64,000 bases of DNA from Ursus arctos. Its lineage: Eukaryota > Chordata > Mammalia > Carnivora > Ursidae. The translations under genes were made by a program, and so were the position numbers. Where the stretch lies: the NCBI RefSeq assembly GCF_023065955.2, contig NW_026622808.1:50976475-51040474 (forward strand), read 5' to 3'. The notes beneath the pieces are model-generated. The model was not told the origin of the DNA. It was given only the letters and a program-made list of their open reading frames with translations, and did no database searches. Below, piece after piece: positions 35,111-46,800 of this stretch. Positions within the stretch are counted from its first letter, which is position 1, and each line of letters starts with the position of its first letter.

Positions 35111-35844
35111 CTATAATTCAGTTCAATTCAATTCAATTCTGACACAGAGTAAGTGCAGACCCCACAGGTGAGGGACTCAGTCCCACCAGTGGTAGGTCTA
35201 CCACTTCAGACACCAGTCACAAGTGGTAGATCCCTGAGTTGCCCATGATTGGTGTCCAACTTGACTTACCATTAGAGGTTCCCATGATCCCCTCCGTGGA
35301 TTTAGTCATTTTCTTGGATGGCTCACAGAACTCAAGGAAACACTTATGTTTACCAGTTTATTATATAATAAAGGATATGATAAAGGATACTGATGAACCG
35401 TCAGATAAAAAGGTATAAAGGGTAGGTCTGAAGGGCTCCCCAGTGTAGGAGCTTCTATACTGTAGATTTGGGGTATCCCACCCTCTCAGACTTTAGATGT
35501 GTTCACCAATCCAGAAGCTCTCCAACTCCTATACTTCTGGGAGTTTTACGGAGGCTTCATGACAGAGGCATGATCTATCATTGGCTCAATCTCCAGGTCC
35601 CCTCCCCTTCCCAGACGATGGAGGGTAGGGCCGAAAGTTCCAAGCTTCTAATCATGGCTTGGTCTTTCTGTTGAGCCCTCTTTCTCAAGCTATCCAGGAG
35701 CCCACCAACAGTTGCCTTATTAGAACAAAAGACATTCCTATCACCCAGGAAATTCCAAGAGATTTAGGAGTTCTGTGTCAAACGCTGCTCTCAGGAAATT
35801 ACAAAGGTCTAAGGAGCTCTGTGTCAGGAACCAGAGATAGAGAC

Positions 35845-35845
<1 letters not shown>
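35110..35845 (-). mobile_element. Endogenous retrovirus LTR-like repeat, antisense
   Basis: 'ggctcacagaactcaaggaaacacttatgtttaccagtttattatat', 'ggatactgatgaaccgtcagataaaaagg', 'tgtaggagcttctatactgtagatttggggt', 'ggcatgatctatcattggctcaatctccagg', 'cctatcacccaggaaattccaagagatttaggagttctgtgtca' follow the antisense of a solo-LTR-type mammalian repeat. No coding part is present. Its end is duplicated within 35750-35830 ('ggagttctgtgtca' and 'ggagctctgtgtca'). Family uncertain; the frames at 35468-35895 lie inside. Confidence 0.65.

Positions 35846-35888
<43 letters not shown>
35846..35888 (+). repeat. (GT)n microsatellite
   Basis: About 21 uninterrupted GT units, likely polymorphic. Confidence 0.98.
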
Positions 35889-35890
<2 letters not shown>

Positions 35891-36041
35891 AGTAGAAATG
35901 TGTCCAAGTTAGGGCTTTTACTGTCCCTCTCAAAGTGTACCTCAGGTCCATATGGATATAAGGCCTGTTGTAGGGGTTTTTTTGAGATTTGGATAAACTC
36001 CAGATTCTTGAATCAGCAGTTTATTGAATGTCACCACACCA

Positions 36042-36043
<2 letters not shown>

Positions 36044-36084
<41 letters not shown>
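36044..36084 (+). repeat. 41-base T homopolymer
   Basis: Uninterrupted T run. I found no target-site duplication and no SINE or LINE body next to it, so it is not a simple antisense insert tail. Confidence 0.95.
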
Positions 36085-36085
<1 letters not shown>

Positions 36086-37400
36086 GTGATTGTGAAAGAA
36101 ACATCAGAAAGCAACTTACCAACAAATTAGGGACTACAGTTCTGTCCCCAACAGACCGTTAAGGAGGTTGATCAATGCCCCTTGCCATCTCAGAGAAATA
36201 GGCACAGAGGGTCAAACTGGGAAGCCTAGAAGCCTCCAGGAAGAAAAAAGAATTGCTTCCTTCTCCGTTCTCTCTGGTTAAACAGCCACCCACTCTGACT
36301 AGAAGTTCTCCAAAGAATATATGACTCCTTACACCCTACCACACACCCCTTCTCCTGCCGAACAATGCAACGTTGCAGGTAACTTAAAGAGCTGTGCCTA
36401 ACTGCAAAGGGAATAAATTAAATTAAAGAGAACAAATACCAGTAGCCCAAAGCCTGGGGAGCAGGGAGGCATTCCATAGAAAACCCAGGGCAGAGAGTGG
36501 CCTGGGGAAGGTAAAAGGACAATGTGGAAAGAAATGACAATATTCAGGGAGCAGAGCCAGTTTAGTTATGGCAGCTAAGTAATTTCAAACTACAAAAGGA
36601 ATTTTAGGCTTCAAAACTCCAGCTCCCAAATAGTGTTATAATTAGTATTATTTTCAGATTAAAGAAAACACCACTTTTGTGTAACAAATTACCTCCATTT
36701 TAAAAGCAAAAATAATATATTTCACTTCATAAAAAAAATGCCCAAACGGAAGCATTCTTACATTAATTATTTCACTCTATTCAAAAAGCATATCCCTGCT
36801 TGCTTTTTATTATGCCTTCCAGCTCCTACTTTGAAAAACATGTTAAGAAGCTGGAAGGTATTTTTTTTAAATGAAAAAAAGAAAAATAAATAATCTTTGA
36901 AGCAATTAGAGCCAAAATACAGAATACATAAATATACATGTACATATTTCTTTATTTGCCCCTAGATTTCTCTCCCATTTTCTTCCACCTCCCTTCTTGG
37001 CACCAGAATATGAAACATCTTTCTTTCCTTGAGCTTCAACAGCAGGCAAATGTTTGCCCCAGAATCGAATCAGATTCTGTTCTGTGGGTTGATTGGCACG
37101 AGTCTTCATAAAGGGGGTGGGGTCCCCAGAGGGCAAATACATAATTTTCATAATGCATTTCTTTTTTTTTTCCCCCAGCCTAGGAACCTAAGTCTCTTTC
37201 TGAACCATTTTGTCTGAGAGTAATAATTAGCCACGCATTGCAAAAGACAAAACACCACGATCGTTGCTTCGTGGGGTCTGTGGTTGCCCTTGTAAAGTTA
37301 CCAAGAACATCATTTTACTGTGGGAACAAAGAACATATGTAAAGTCAATATTGTTACAGATTTTAGAGTTTGGGGAAGACATTTTTTAATTTGAATATTA
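36085..37400. other. Unique sequence
   Basis: No element recognised. The 81-codon antisense frame at 36906-37151 has no known protein. Confidence 0.4.
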
Positions 37401-38300
37401 TATAAAACCCTGGGAAATAGAGTTTAAAATCCATTGTCTCGGCACCTCCTTCCACTCAGTTCCCTGTGGCTGAGGTAAGATGTTGTCACTTTGTGTGAGA
37501 AAAGATGGAGTGCAGGCCTTTCCAAACATAGGAAGTTGAAGCACTTGAATTTAAAACATCTGAAAAATTAAGATGTCCCTCTCAATTTAGCCTCAATATG
37601 TAGAAATCAATCTCCATGTGAAAAACAAATATGCTCCCATCATTAGACGACTTTAGTACTGAAATATTAAAAATTATATTAATATTCAAAATGATCTTTA
37701 AATTTAGTATGTCTTTAATGGAAGCCAGTAACAAGAAGGTGAAAATCAATGTGTGCTATTATTTGTACTGGCATTGAAATGTTGTCAGTAGTCTGTATAC
37801 CTCAGGAGAGGCTCGACTATTTTTACCAGATCCGGAAGAATGTGTTGCTCTGATGTTGGTGCTCAGCCTGGCACAAATGCAAAATCAACATAGCAACACC
37901 CTCTCTCTCTCTCTCTCTCTTTTTTTTTTTTTTTTTTGGAAGGTCAGGCTCCTGATAACATCACCTATTCAAAATCCTAGCTATGAACCTGAATGTCTCA
38001 GTCCGATGCCTTAGCCGGTGGGTTCCAGAGGCTCTCAGCAGACACCTGGCAAATCTTCCTGATTCAGATTTTACCCTCAATCCTGATGGTGCCAGCAATC
38101 TGATTAATCATACCACAGCACATTAGTCAGTGCAAATTAGAATTGGGGGTGGGGGTGCCCCAGAGGCAAGGACAAAGCTGCAGATGTGAGAGACAGCAAC
38201 AAGACAAAGCAATAAAACTACTGTACAATAATTGATGGTCATTAAGATGGGCCTGAGTCATCAGGGAAAGCTAAATTATGCTCTTATGCTGCACTTCAGA
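37401..38300. other. Unique block, possible conserved non-coding DNA
   Basis: 37400-37860 and 38090-38290 are repeat-free and rich in homeodomain-like cores (CATTAGACGAC, TAATTGATGGTCATTAAG, TGATTAATCAT). A (CT)n tract and 17-18 T lie at 37903-37937. Conservation is not proven. Confidence 0.35.
37903..37937 (+). repeat. (CT)n followed by poly(T)
   Basis: About nine CT units followed by a T run. Confidence 0.95.
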
Positions 38301-38316
38301 AAGAAGGATAGTATAC

Positions 38317-38440
38317 CAGGAGTCCCCAAATCTGGCTGAATATCAGAATGGCCTACATTATTCTGGTTCAGTGGGTTTGGGGTACATGTGCCCAAGAACA
38401 TGCATTTTAACAGGAGGCTTAGGGAGCTCAGATCTCACTG
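38317..38440. mobile_element. MER20-like hAT fragment (tentative)
   Basis: 'ggagtccccaaatctggctgaatatcagaatggcc' and 'acatgcattttaacaggaggcttagggagctc' resemble MER20-type non-autonomous elements. Confidence 0.4.
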
Positions 38441-38469
38441 AATGACACAGAATGGTATTTGGCAGCTTC

Positions 38470-38600
38470 TAATGTCGTAGCCGAGGAAGCTGTAGCACAT
38501 GGAGAACATGCCCAAGGCCGTCTAACTAGTGAGGGTAAAAGAGCCAGCATTCCCACGCAGGCCGACTCTAGCCAGATCATTCCAGGCTGCCTCCACATCT
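38470..38600 (+). repeat. MIR SINE, 3' half
   Basis: 'gccgaggaagctgtagcacatggagaacatgcccaaggccgtctaactagtgagggtaaaagagccagcattcccacgcaggccgactctag' aligns block by block with the MIR sequence around 'cacagctagtgagtggcagagccgggattc'. Confidence 0.85.
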
Positions 38601-38655
38601 TTTAGCTCATTGGAGCCTTAGGTTGGCTTTTGAGTTAGTAGGTTGGCTACCGACG

Positions 38656-38820
38656 CAGTGGTTCTCGAAGTGCATCACCTGGAAACTTGTTAGAAATTCA
38701 GGTTCTCAGGCACCACTCTAACCTCATGAATCAGAAGCTCTGGGGGTGGGGCCTAGGAATCTTTTTTTAATAAAGTCTATGAGAACTTCTGATATATCCT
38801 AAGAGATCTGAAAATCACTG
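38656..38820 (-). mobile_element. MER3-like hAT transposon, both ends present
   Basis: It begins CAGTGGTTCTCGAAG and ends CTGAAAATCACTG, with internal 'atcacctggaaacttgttagaaattc' and 'cagaagctctgggggtggggcc'. The flanking 8-mers TACCGACG (38648-38655) and TACTAACT (38821-38828) match at 5 of 8 bases, fitting a decayed target site. Confidence 0.8.
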
Positions 38821-39047
38821 TACTAACTTGTTTCAGATGTCTCTTAGATAACGTTAAAACATCAGGTAGCATAAAGCATCTCATTTGGCAGTTCTCAGAA
38901 GTACAGCCTTCTTGGTTTCTAGGAAGGACAGATATATCTCCAGAACCGCCTTTCTGTGTATGTCAGCCCGCCAGTGGGAGTGGGAGTCCCTTTCTCCAAG
39001 CCTGAGGCAGCCATTGCTCTCATGTCCTCTCCTTCATTCCACCTCTA

Positions 39048-39193
39048 TTTTTTCTTTCATTCGTTCTTTTTTTTTTTCCTTTCTGTAAGTGGGCTCCATG
39101 CATGGAGCCAAAGCTTGAACTCATGACCCTGAGATCAAGACCTGAGCTAAGATCACGAGTCAGATGCTTAACCGACTGAGCCACCCAGGTGCT
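39048..39193 (-). mobile_element. SINEC, older, antisense, shortened
   Basis: Complement of a short SINEC (T-rich start; 'ccctgagatcaagacctgagc'; 'ttaaccgactgagccacccaggtgct'). The duplication CCTTCATTCCACCTCTA (39031-39047) versus CCTTCACTCTACCTCTT (39194-39210) has three mismatches. Confidence 0.9.
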
Positions 39194-39210
39194 CCTTCAC
39201 TCTACCTCTT

Positions 39211-40480
39211 AAGAACCCTTCCTCGGGAAACAGTCTCTCAAGGACACATTTAACAGTCAGGGTTCTTGATTACAAACAAAGCAAAATAAAACAAAACAAA
39301 ACAAACAAAACAGAAACTAACTGCGGAATGACTTGATCAGGAAAAAAACAATTGAAAACTTACTGGAAGCTCACAGTCCATCAGAAGGCTGGAAAAGAGG
39401 CTAATTAATCATCAAGGAACTAAGGGAACCTATGCAGCGGAGAACACATATGAAGTTACACCCCGTGATGCTCCCACTGGTGCTAGACACTGATCACCAT
39501 CACCAGGGACTGTCAGTTCTGCAGGGTCCCATGAATAATCTGAGTATCCAGACCTTTTTGCATCACTCATTCAAGATTCCGTGTCCCAAGGGAAAGCATC
39601 CAGTTGGCCAATCCTAGACTGACTGCCCAAGTCCCAGCAGCTAAAGAGCAGGGAGCCAGACTATTTAAACAGTAGAGCAGTCAACTATAGACACCTAATA
39701 CTTGACCCAGAGACCCAGGCTAGACAGTCCCAAAAGACCATGTTGAACTAGAATTCTTCAGGTTACACAAACATTGGGTTTCTTAGCATTTCATTCCTCT
39801 TTTTCCTACTGGAAATGAATTTAAAACAGAGAGTCTCACAAAAACTTTGGAATGGTGAACTGATACTCTGTGTTTTGGATTTTTCTTTTTTTTCTTCTTA
39901 GTTGCTTACTAAGATGCTAACTCCATAATCTCTCTGACAATGGGAAGACAAACTACTTCTCAGCTCGGAGAACCTATGCATGCTTTAGAATAAATGAAGG
40001 CCTATCTTAGCCATCTGTGTTTTAGAAAACCAAGCTCATTCTCCTCACAGTTGATAACTCTACTTTATTTTAAATCTTCTGTACATGAATAATTTGAGCA
40101 TACCCTCCTCTGCACCACTCCTATTTGTTTATTTCTTGAACATATGTTTATTGAGAGCCTACTCAGAGCCAGAAATGATACCAAGTAGTAAAAATATTAC
40201 AACGCTTAAGTATACTTTACCCTCAACATGCTTCCAGTCTATCTTAAGTGTTCTTAATCTGAGATCCACAACATTTCAGGAGTTTAGAACTCTCCTGGAA
40301 TTACTTAAAAATATTTAGCAATATTTCTTTTCACTGATCTTTTTTTTTCAATCACATGCATGGGGATGTGAGAGGTGGGTAAGATCTCACATGTCACCAT
40401 TAGTTATGCAGATTGATCTTGGTTCCCCGTCTTCTTCATACACAGTATGATCTCACCTCTCTGGCCCTGCACATGTCAGG
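39211..40480. other. Unassigned sequence
   Basis: It contains an (AAAAC)n tract at 39275-39311. No element or gene recognised otherwise; the frames at 39432-39617 and 40085-40318 show no known product. Confidence 0.4.
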
Positions 40481-40484
40481 CAGG

Positions 40485-40812
40485 AAATGAGAATTCATGC
40501 CCTTCCCCCAAACAGCCATTAATCAATAATTGGTGAGAACCAGGGTATGGTCCGCCTCTCCCTTCCATTTGATGAAACAGCTCTGAGGCCTCAGTTCTAT
40601 AGTAACTCCAAGAGCTCCCCAGTGGGATTAAACTCCAGTTATCCACAACGGTAACTGCTTGATAAGGTCCCCTTTGCTGTCTGCCTCCTCATCCCTCTCT
40701 CTTGCCCATTCCTTTCCACCCTGTTTCCTGGGACCACCTTCCAAATAAACCACTCCCCATGGAATCCTTGTCTCCAGGTCTTTTTCTGGGGGAACCCAAA
40801 CTAAAACAGAAT
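40485..40812 (+). mobile_element. LTR-like repeat with poly(A) signal
   Basis: The end block 'gggaccaccttccaaataaaccactccccatggaatccttgtctccaggtctttttctgggggaacccaaactaaaaca' is the typical 3' end of a mammalian endogenous-retrovirus LTR, with AATAAA at 40745. No internal retroviral part is seen. Family uncertain. Confidence 0.65.
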
Positions 40813-41775
40813 TTTCAAGCCCAAGAGATTTAAAAATCACCAGTCCAGTGGCAGGCAAACCTGAAATTTCAAATCTCTCCTAATGTGGTCAGCACTCTTA
40901 AAGGAATGGGCTCATGCGTTATAGGAAGACACCTGGGGGGCGGGGGGGGAGATGGGGATTTGTAAGGAAAGTGGAAATGACATCAAACCAACACCATAAA
41001 AAAAAAAAAAAGACTTCGCCAGGTAAAAACAAAGAAAAGCACTTAATCCAAATATTTTTAATGTTTTCAGTCTTTTCTTTTCACCTCATGTCATTTCCTA
41101 AAGTCAAACCCTCAGCTCAGAGGACAGAGGAAATTTGCAAGCATTATTTATGTTTGATAAGGGATAAAGTGGCATCAGTCCTCGACAATATCGAAAGGCT
41201 GTGCCTCATCCAAGGCTGAGCTTTGTGAGACACTGGGGAGCCGTCCCGCTGTGCGGGTGACAAACCAGCCAGCAGAGCAGGGATCTGAACATTCCATATT
41301 TGCTCGCCTGCCTGCTCTATGCTGAGTGGAGTCTAACATGATAGGAACTGTTTGTTATATTATTTACTATGTGTCTCTAATCTAACCTTTTTATGTGTAT
41401 GGGCTTCCTACGGAGTGAGGAGACAAATCTACTCCCAGAAGAGATGTTACAAGAATGTTAGCTGAAAAATTGAATAACGATAAATTCCTTTGAGTTCCTT
41501 GCGATGATGAAACTTTCATGTTTTGTCAGCTATTGTAATTTTGCTTTCACAAATGCAATACAAATTCTTCCCGTGTAAGTGACTTTCCCGTTTAGCAGTA
41601 ACTTTCAGGAAAATTCTACTATTGTGATTTTAGATGGCATGTGTTTTAGGAGCTCTATAAAACACACACACCTAAAAGGTTTATATTTTAATTCCTTTCA
41701 TTTTAGTCAGCCATAGACAAGTTTTAGTCTACATTTTTAAATAATTGACTCCATTATATTTGATAAAATATAGGT
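40813..41775. other. Unassigned sequence
   Basis: An A14 run lies at 40998-41011 with no insert body or duplication that I can find. The 101-codon frame at 40914-41219 starts in a poly(G) patch and runs through this A tract, so it is unlikely to be real. Confidence 0.4.
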
Positions 41776-41779
41776 TACT

Positions 41780-41955
41780 TCTGAAGGCAATAGTTAGCAC
41801 TTACATAAAGAGCTTTTTCTTTTTACTCTTTGGAAAGCTTGTAAACCTCAAATAATTTTCATGCCCCTGTGAGGCAAGTAAGAAGCTCCAGCACTCCCAG
41901 CTTTTATAAAAAGGAAACTGAGGCAAGGACCTGGCAGTGAATTGACGACACTGAA
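41780..41955 (+). repeat. MIR SINE
   Basis: 'caatagttagcacttacataaagag', 'cctcaaataattttcatgcccctgtgaggcaagtaag', 'aaaaaggaaactgaggcaaggacctgg' follow MIR. Confidence 0.8.
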
Positions 41956-44660
41956 CATAGAAGGGTTTAAAGGGGCAAGTGTTCTCTGTTCAGCTGAGCA
42001 AAAGTTGCTACATCGTGCACACTTCCCATCAGCATCTGTTGACATAAGGGGAAACATCCAGGCTTGTAATAATTGCAGAGGTTAGAAGCTGTAATTAAAA
42101 CTACATAAAATTAATGGATGGACTTAGAAAGATTTATGTGCCTTGAAATAAAAGTACTTTCAACTAGTTGAGATTTATATCTGTGACTTGTCAATTTTGC
42201 ATGTGGGTGTGTCATTTTTAAAATGAGGTAAGTAGGCAATTATTCAAGTGGGCAAATGTTCCCAATTCCTCTGAGCTACTGGTTTGCATCAGAGCACGAC
42301 AGAAGAGAGCCATTTGGGCCACTCCATTGTAGGTCTCTACTAGGAGCCATGATTACCATTTTAAAAATGACCATATCTCACCTGTGACAAACCACTGAAA
42401 TTCTGTCACACCGGTACCTTGGAGTTTTATAGATTGCTCTGCCACTTCTCAATACAATAAAGCACGTGCCTGATTCTCTTACACTGAATTCTCTAAATTT
42501 GAGAGGGCTTGCCCAGAAAAGAAGACATAGAAATGACCATAGAAGTATTCCATGGAGAAGGCAGGATGTGGATGGAGACAGGGCAGAGAGAGTAGCTCTT
42601 GCCATACCCCAGGTGGGAAATGTGAGTGTTGAACACAGAGAGAGAAAAGGGGAGGGAAATAATTATCATTTCTAGCAATAATAATTATTGCCCATTAGTT
42701 TTCTAACCAGATATCATTTCTCCAGTTATTCTCTACCTTTGATCTCATTATTTTCTGATTAACCACCCTTATTAATTTTCTTAGGCTGTGTAAATTACTC
42801 TTTGGAATTCTAAACATTTTTTATATAGTGGTTCTTTAAAAGGGCTTTTAAAAGACTATCTTAAAGGATGACCCTGTCATATTGCCCTAGCTTTCAAGTC
42901 TGTGAAATAATAAATAAGTGTTCAGATTGTTAAACTTTTTAAAAATACTCATTATCCTCTATCGTTTTTATTGAGAAATCAAGCTCACACATATGTAAAT
43001 GTCTTTACTTGGATAAGTTAATGGCAAACATTTTATAATGTTAAATGCATATGAATAGTAATGCAGAAATTTTAAAAACCCTTTCCCCTTCCCCCAATTA
43101 AGAACACACATTTTCCAGATGGAACCAGGTGGTTCAGAATCTGACTGGTATTTCCGGTGAGGCTGTGTTGGAAAGAATGCAGGAGTAATCATACCTTACT
43201 AAAAGAGGGAGCTATCTTCACATCTCAATTTGCATAATTGATCCAGTATGAAATAAGTCCTGTAGCAGATGAGCACTCTGGGGATCCCTTGTTTGTCTCA
43301 GCATGTTCCGTGTCTGGGAGACATTAGTTATTGAATAGACGTGCGCCTGCATCACCCTTTCTCGTGGCTTTCCTGGGAGCTCAACAACCTTCTTAAACTA
43401 ATGATAAAATAATCAGAGACATGAAAATGTTTCTTTTGGACAAATCTGACATGTTACACTGATGGAGTGTTGATGACTCAGAGTCACCCCTCCACTGCCA
43501 CTGCTTTATTTAGAGAACGCAGGCAGTGTAGGGAGGCAGGCAGCTGCAAGTTTCCTACCAAGATGAAAGTCGTGAAATTCTTACTAAACGCGGCTTGGCT
43601 ATCCATGATGAAATGGGTCTGGATTCTTGGGGCTGCGGCTCACAGAAGCACTATTGTCCCCGTCTCTCGTCTGAAAAGTTTTAGGTCAGATTGCAATTCA
43701 GACAGAAGCAGGTGGAAATCTCAAAAACGAGATGTGGTTATATATTAACCTGACTATGTTGTTGAGAAAACTCCGTGGTGGTGGTTGGTTTTCATTTTCT
43801 GTGAAGCTATTTATGGTGCATCTTTAGAAACCAGAATCTTGTAGCGCGCTGGGGCCAATCAGGCATACATAAATGTAAAATAAACTCTTTAGGGGCTTCC
43901 AGACCATGAACGTGGCCACACACTTAGAAAAAGTTTAACCAGAGATAAAAATATGAAATTGCCTACCAGTAAACAAAGCAATTAAGTTATTTGAAGTGAA
44001 ATTGTGATGCAGTCAGAAACTGTACTGAAAATGACTTTGATGTGCACGAAGTTAAGGGGCTCGCCTGAAGCTTGAGAAAATGATGTCCAAGGTACGAGGA
44101 GGGTGAGCCAAGCGTGGAAGTGGGTGCCCGGAGGCCAGGGCTCTCTGCCCCAAGAAAAGAGCAGTACATGGTCTTCGAGGAGTGGAGAGGCAAAGGGCTG
44201 GGATGGTGTGTGCAGAGACCAGCCAAGGGAGGACATTTATTTGCATATCAGAGAGTTTGAAATTGACCTCATAGGTAATGGAAATATACTGTGGAAATAA
44301 AACAAACCTGCCAGCAAAGGTATAATCATATTTGCCTTTTAGAAAGAGTTTTACGTATGAAGGATAACTTTCTCAGGGGCATAATTAGAGGAACAAAAAG
44401 AAGTTAGGGAGAAGGTTCTAACCAGAGTGATTGATGAACAGTGATGTCACCTGAGGTCTTAGGAAGTGAAACAGGTTTCAGAGGGGAGGTAATTGTTCAC
44501 TCTGGATCCGGTGGGTTGAGGGTATCCTTGGAATATTCACGTAGAGCTATCCAGAAGAGATTGACCGTACAAGTGAAAAATTTTAAGGAAAACATTTAAA
44601 ATATTGACTGAGGACTTCATCAGTGCTGAGATGATATTGATAAACCTGAATGTGGGAATT
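41956..44660. other. 2.7 kb mostly unique block
   Basis: No mobile element clearly recognised. 'tttttattgagaaatcaagc' at 42965 may be an L1 scrap. 43250-43420 and 43540-43700 are more GC-rich and repeat-free. The overlapping frames at 42378-42678, 43467-43748 and 43982-44300 show no known protein. Confidence 0.4.
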
Positions 44661-44667
44661 CGGTGAT

Positions 44668-44740
44668 GTGTAGAATACTTGAAACAGTGTTGGGTATATA
44701 GTGTGCACTAAGCAAATGTTTCTCTTAATGATGACTATAA
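44668..44740 (+). repeat. MIR 3' end fragment
   Basis: 'agaatacttgaaacagtgttgggtatatagtgtgcactaagcaaatgttt' matches the last MIR segment. Confidence 0.7.
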
Positions 44741-44804
44741 CTATACTCGCTCACGGAGTTTCTTTCCTTAAAAACAAATAGTTATGTTTGTAATTACATA
44801 TTCA

Positions 44805-45510
44805 TTTATGTGATTAATTGATTGAATGTCTTCCACATTAGAGGGTAAACTCCATGAGGGCAGGGGTTACATCTGTTTTTAGTTCAGGGGTTTAAATTTT
44901 TCTTTTAATAATTTTAGATTTCTAGGAGGCTTGCAAAAAGTACGTACAGACTTCTTGTATATTCTTCCCCATTTTCCCCTCATGCTATGTCTTATATAAC
45001 CATGGAACAATTATCAGAAGCAAGAAATCAACACTGATAAACAATACTCTTAACTGAACTGTAAACCTCACTTGAAGTGTGACACTGTGCCCACCTCTGT
45101 CCTTCTTCTGGCTCAAGATCCAATCAACATCCTGCATTGCGTTTGGTTGACTTGTCTCCTTAGCCTCCTTCAGTCTGTGACAGTTCCTACATACTTTGTC
45201 TTCCATGAATTTGGTACCTTGAAAGGGCACTGATCCTCAGTATTCCCTCCATTTGGATTTGTCTGGCATTTTCTCATGATCATGGTTACATAGCACAGAA
45301 GCGATGTCATAGTGTATCAATGCATCCCATCCGGGTACCTAATATCCTTATGTCTAATTACTGGTGGCATTGACTTTGATCACATGGTGAAGGTGGTCTG
45401 CTAGGATTCTTCACTGTGAAGTTACTATTCTTTTTTTGATCACCATTGTGCCTGGCACATAATAGACACCTTGTAAATATTTATTCATGACTGAGTGAAT
45501 ACTAGCTGAC
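44805..45510 (+). repeat. L2 3' end split by an L1
   Basis: Left piece 44805-44884 ('gattgaatgtcttccacattagagggtaaactccatgagggcaggggttacatctg') and right piece 45440-45510 ('caccattgtgcctggcacataatagacaccttgtaaatatttattcatgactgagtgaat') are adjacent in L2 and are separated by the L1 at 44890-45435. Confidence 0.85.
44890..45435 (-). mobile_element. L1M-type 3' region, antisense
   Basis: 'gaggcttgcaaaaagtacgtacag', 'cttatataaccatggaacaattatcag', 'caggatccaatcaacatcctgcattgcgtttggttgacttgtctcc'-type order (with small changes), 'attactggtggcattgactttgatcacatgg', 'cactgtgaagttactattc' follow the complement of an old L1 3' region. The 81-codon frame at 44985-45230 lies inside. Confidence 0.75.
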
Positions 45511-45639
45511 TAAATTTCTCTCCTCAAAGTCAGGCAGCTGAACAATGTACCGCTTTTCAGTTTGTCCAAGCCAGCACAGCCCCTGTTAGGAGATCCCTTT
45601 TATTAATTTACCAAATTTTCCTTAAAAAGAATGAGTAGG

Positions 45640-45860
45640 GGGCGCCTGGATGGCTCAGCCCGTTAAGCTTCTGCCTTCAGCTCAGGTCATGATCCCAGAG
45701 TCCCGGGATCAAGTCTGGCATCAGGCTCCCTGCTCAGTGGGGAGTCTACTTCTCCCTCTCCCTCCGCCCCTCCCCTCTGCTCATGCTCTCGTTCTCTCTT
45801 TCTCTCTCCCTCTCCCCCCTCCCTCTTTCTCAAATAAATAAATCTTTAAAAAAAAAAAAA
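45640..45860 (+). mobile_element. SINEC, older subfamily
   Basis: GGGCGCCTGGATGGCTCAGC head, long CT-rich middle and A14 tail. The duplication AGAATGAGTAGG (45628-45639) versus AGAACGAGTAGG (45861-45872) has one mismatch. The frame at 45650-45841 is SINE sequence. Confidence 0.96.
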
Positions 45861-45872
45861 AGAACGAGTAGG

Positions 45873-46425
45873 TTCTCCACTTCTCTCCTTCCCAATGCCC
45901 TCTGACATGTAGACTGTACTTGCTAAATGCACAAATTTTACATTATCATTTAGTGGGAATGGGACCCCAATCCACTTTGTGTCAGGGATACTGAATGGGG
46001 GTAACTGGGACAAGGTCACATGGTTCTGGATGTCAGAATCAAAAAGAGCCGAAGGTCAGATTTTCATTTATTTCCTTAAAACATTTTTCTTTCCATAAGA
46101 ATAAGGGTAGAGTCCACATTTCAGGAATTCTCCAGTGACCAAAAGTTTACAGGCAGGAGCTCCAGTAAGCTCCATCAGGCTTTTTGCATAAATGCTCGAG
46201 TCTTTAGAGATAGTTATTATAAATGTTACACATTTCTCCATTTCCACAGTTGAAGGGGGAAAAAAAATCTACAATGTTCTTGCCCCAAATACTAATTTAC
46301 TCTGTAATTAATCTGAAATGAAAGCTAATTTCTTTGCTTACTTTGACAAATATTTTAGAACAAAGGGGTTACTTTAATTTTTTAACCGGCCTGCTAATCT
46401 ATTTTTGATGACACTAATCTTTTTT
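45873..46425. other. Unique sequence
   Basis: No repeat recognised upstream of the tRNA-like element. Confidence 0.4.
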
Positions 46426-46427
46426 GG

Positions 46428-46580
46428 CTGGAGGCAGTGGCTGAGTGGCCTCACCGTAGTTCACCCTAGACTCCCTGGAGCCAGAGGTTCAAATCCGAGC
46501 AGGGTCACCCCAGAGGAAGGCTGATAAATTGAGTGCCTTGTGATGCAGTCCTGACAGGGCGGTGATCTTTCAGCAGAACC
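46428..46580 (+). repeat. tRNA-like element, probable old SINE
   Basis: TGGCTGAGTGG (46438-46448) is a perfect RNA polymerase III A box and GGTTCAAATCC (46486-46496) a perfect B box, 48 bp apart start to start. It is not SINEC: the SINEC head and CT-rich middle are absent. 'ctggagccaga' before the B box recalls MIR, but the A box side does not. I see no matching acceptor stem or clean cloverleaf, so a tRNA gene is unlikely. Best read as an ancient tRNA-derived SINE. Confidence 0.55.
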
Positions 46581-46797
46581 CTTGAAAGCTTAAGTTTTCT
46601 CTGGACATTAATGATCCCCAAATAAAATAGACCACAGTATCCAAAGCATATTTCTCCTTAGTCCTCTAACCCCCATGCATGAGAGAATGTTTATGAAAGA
46701 GGGGGAGGTTAAACGTGTTGAAAAAGACAAACTGTGTCCAACACTAGACAATCCCAAACAGGTGTAATGGGAGGCAAATCTGCTGGGAGCCGTGACA

Positions 46798-46800
46798 GCG

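Noticed and set aside
40998..41011. Processed pseudogene with poly(A)
   Set aside because: No upstream mRNA-like sequence, no target-site duplication.
46428..46580. A functional tRNA gene
   Set aside because: A and B boxes are present but no acceptor-stem pairing or clear anticodon arm could be found.
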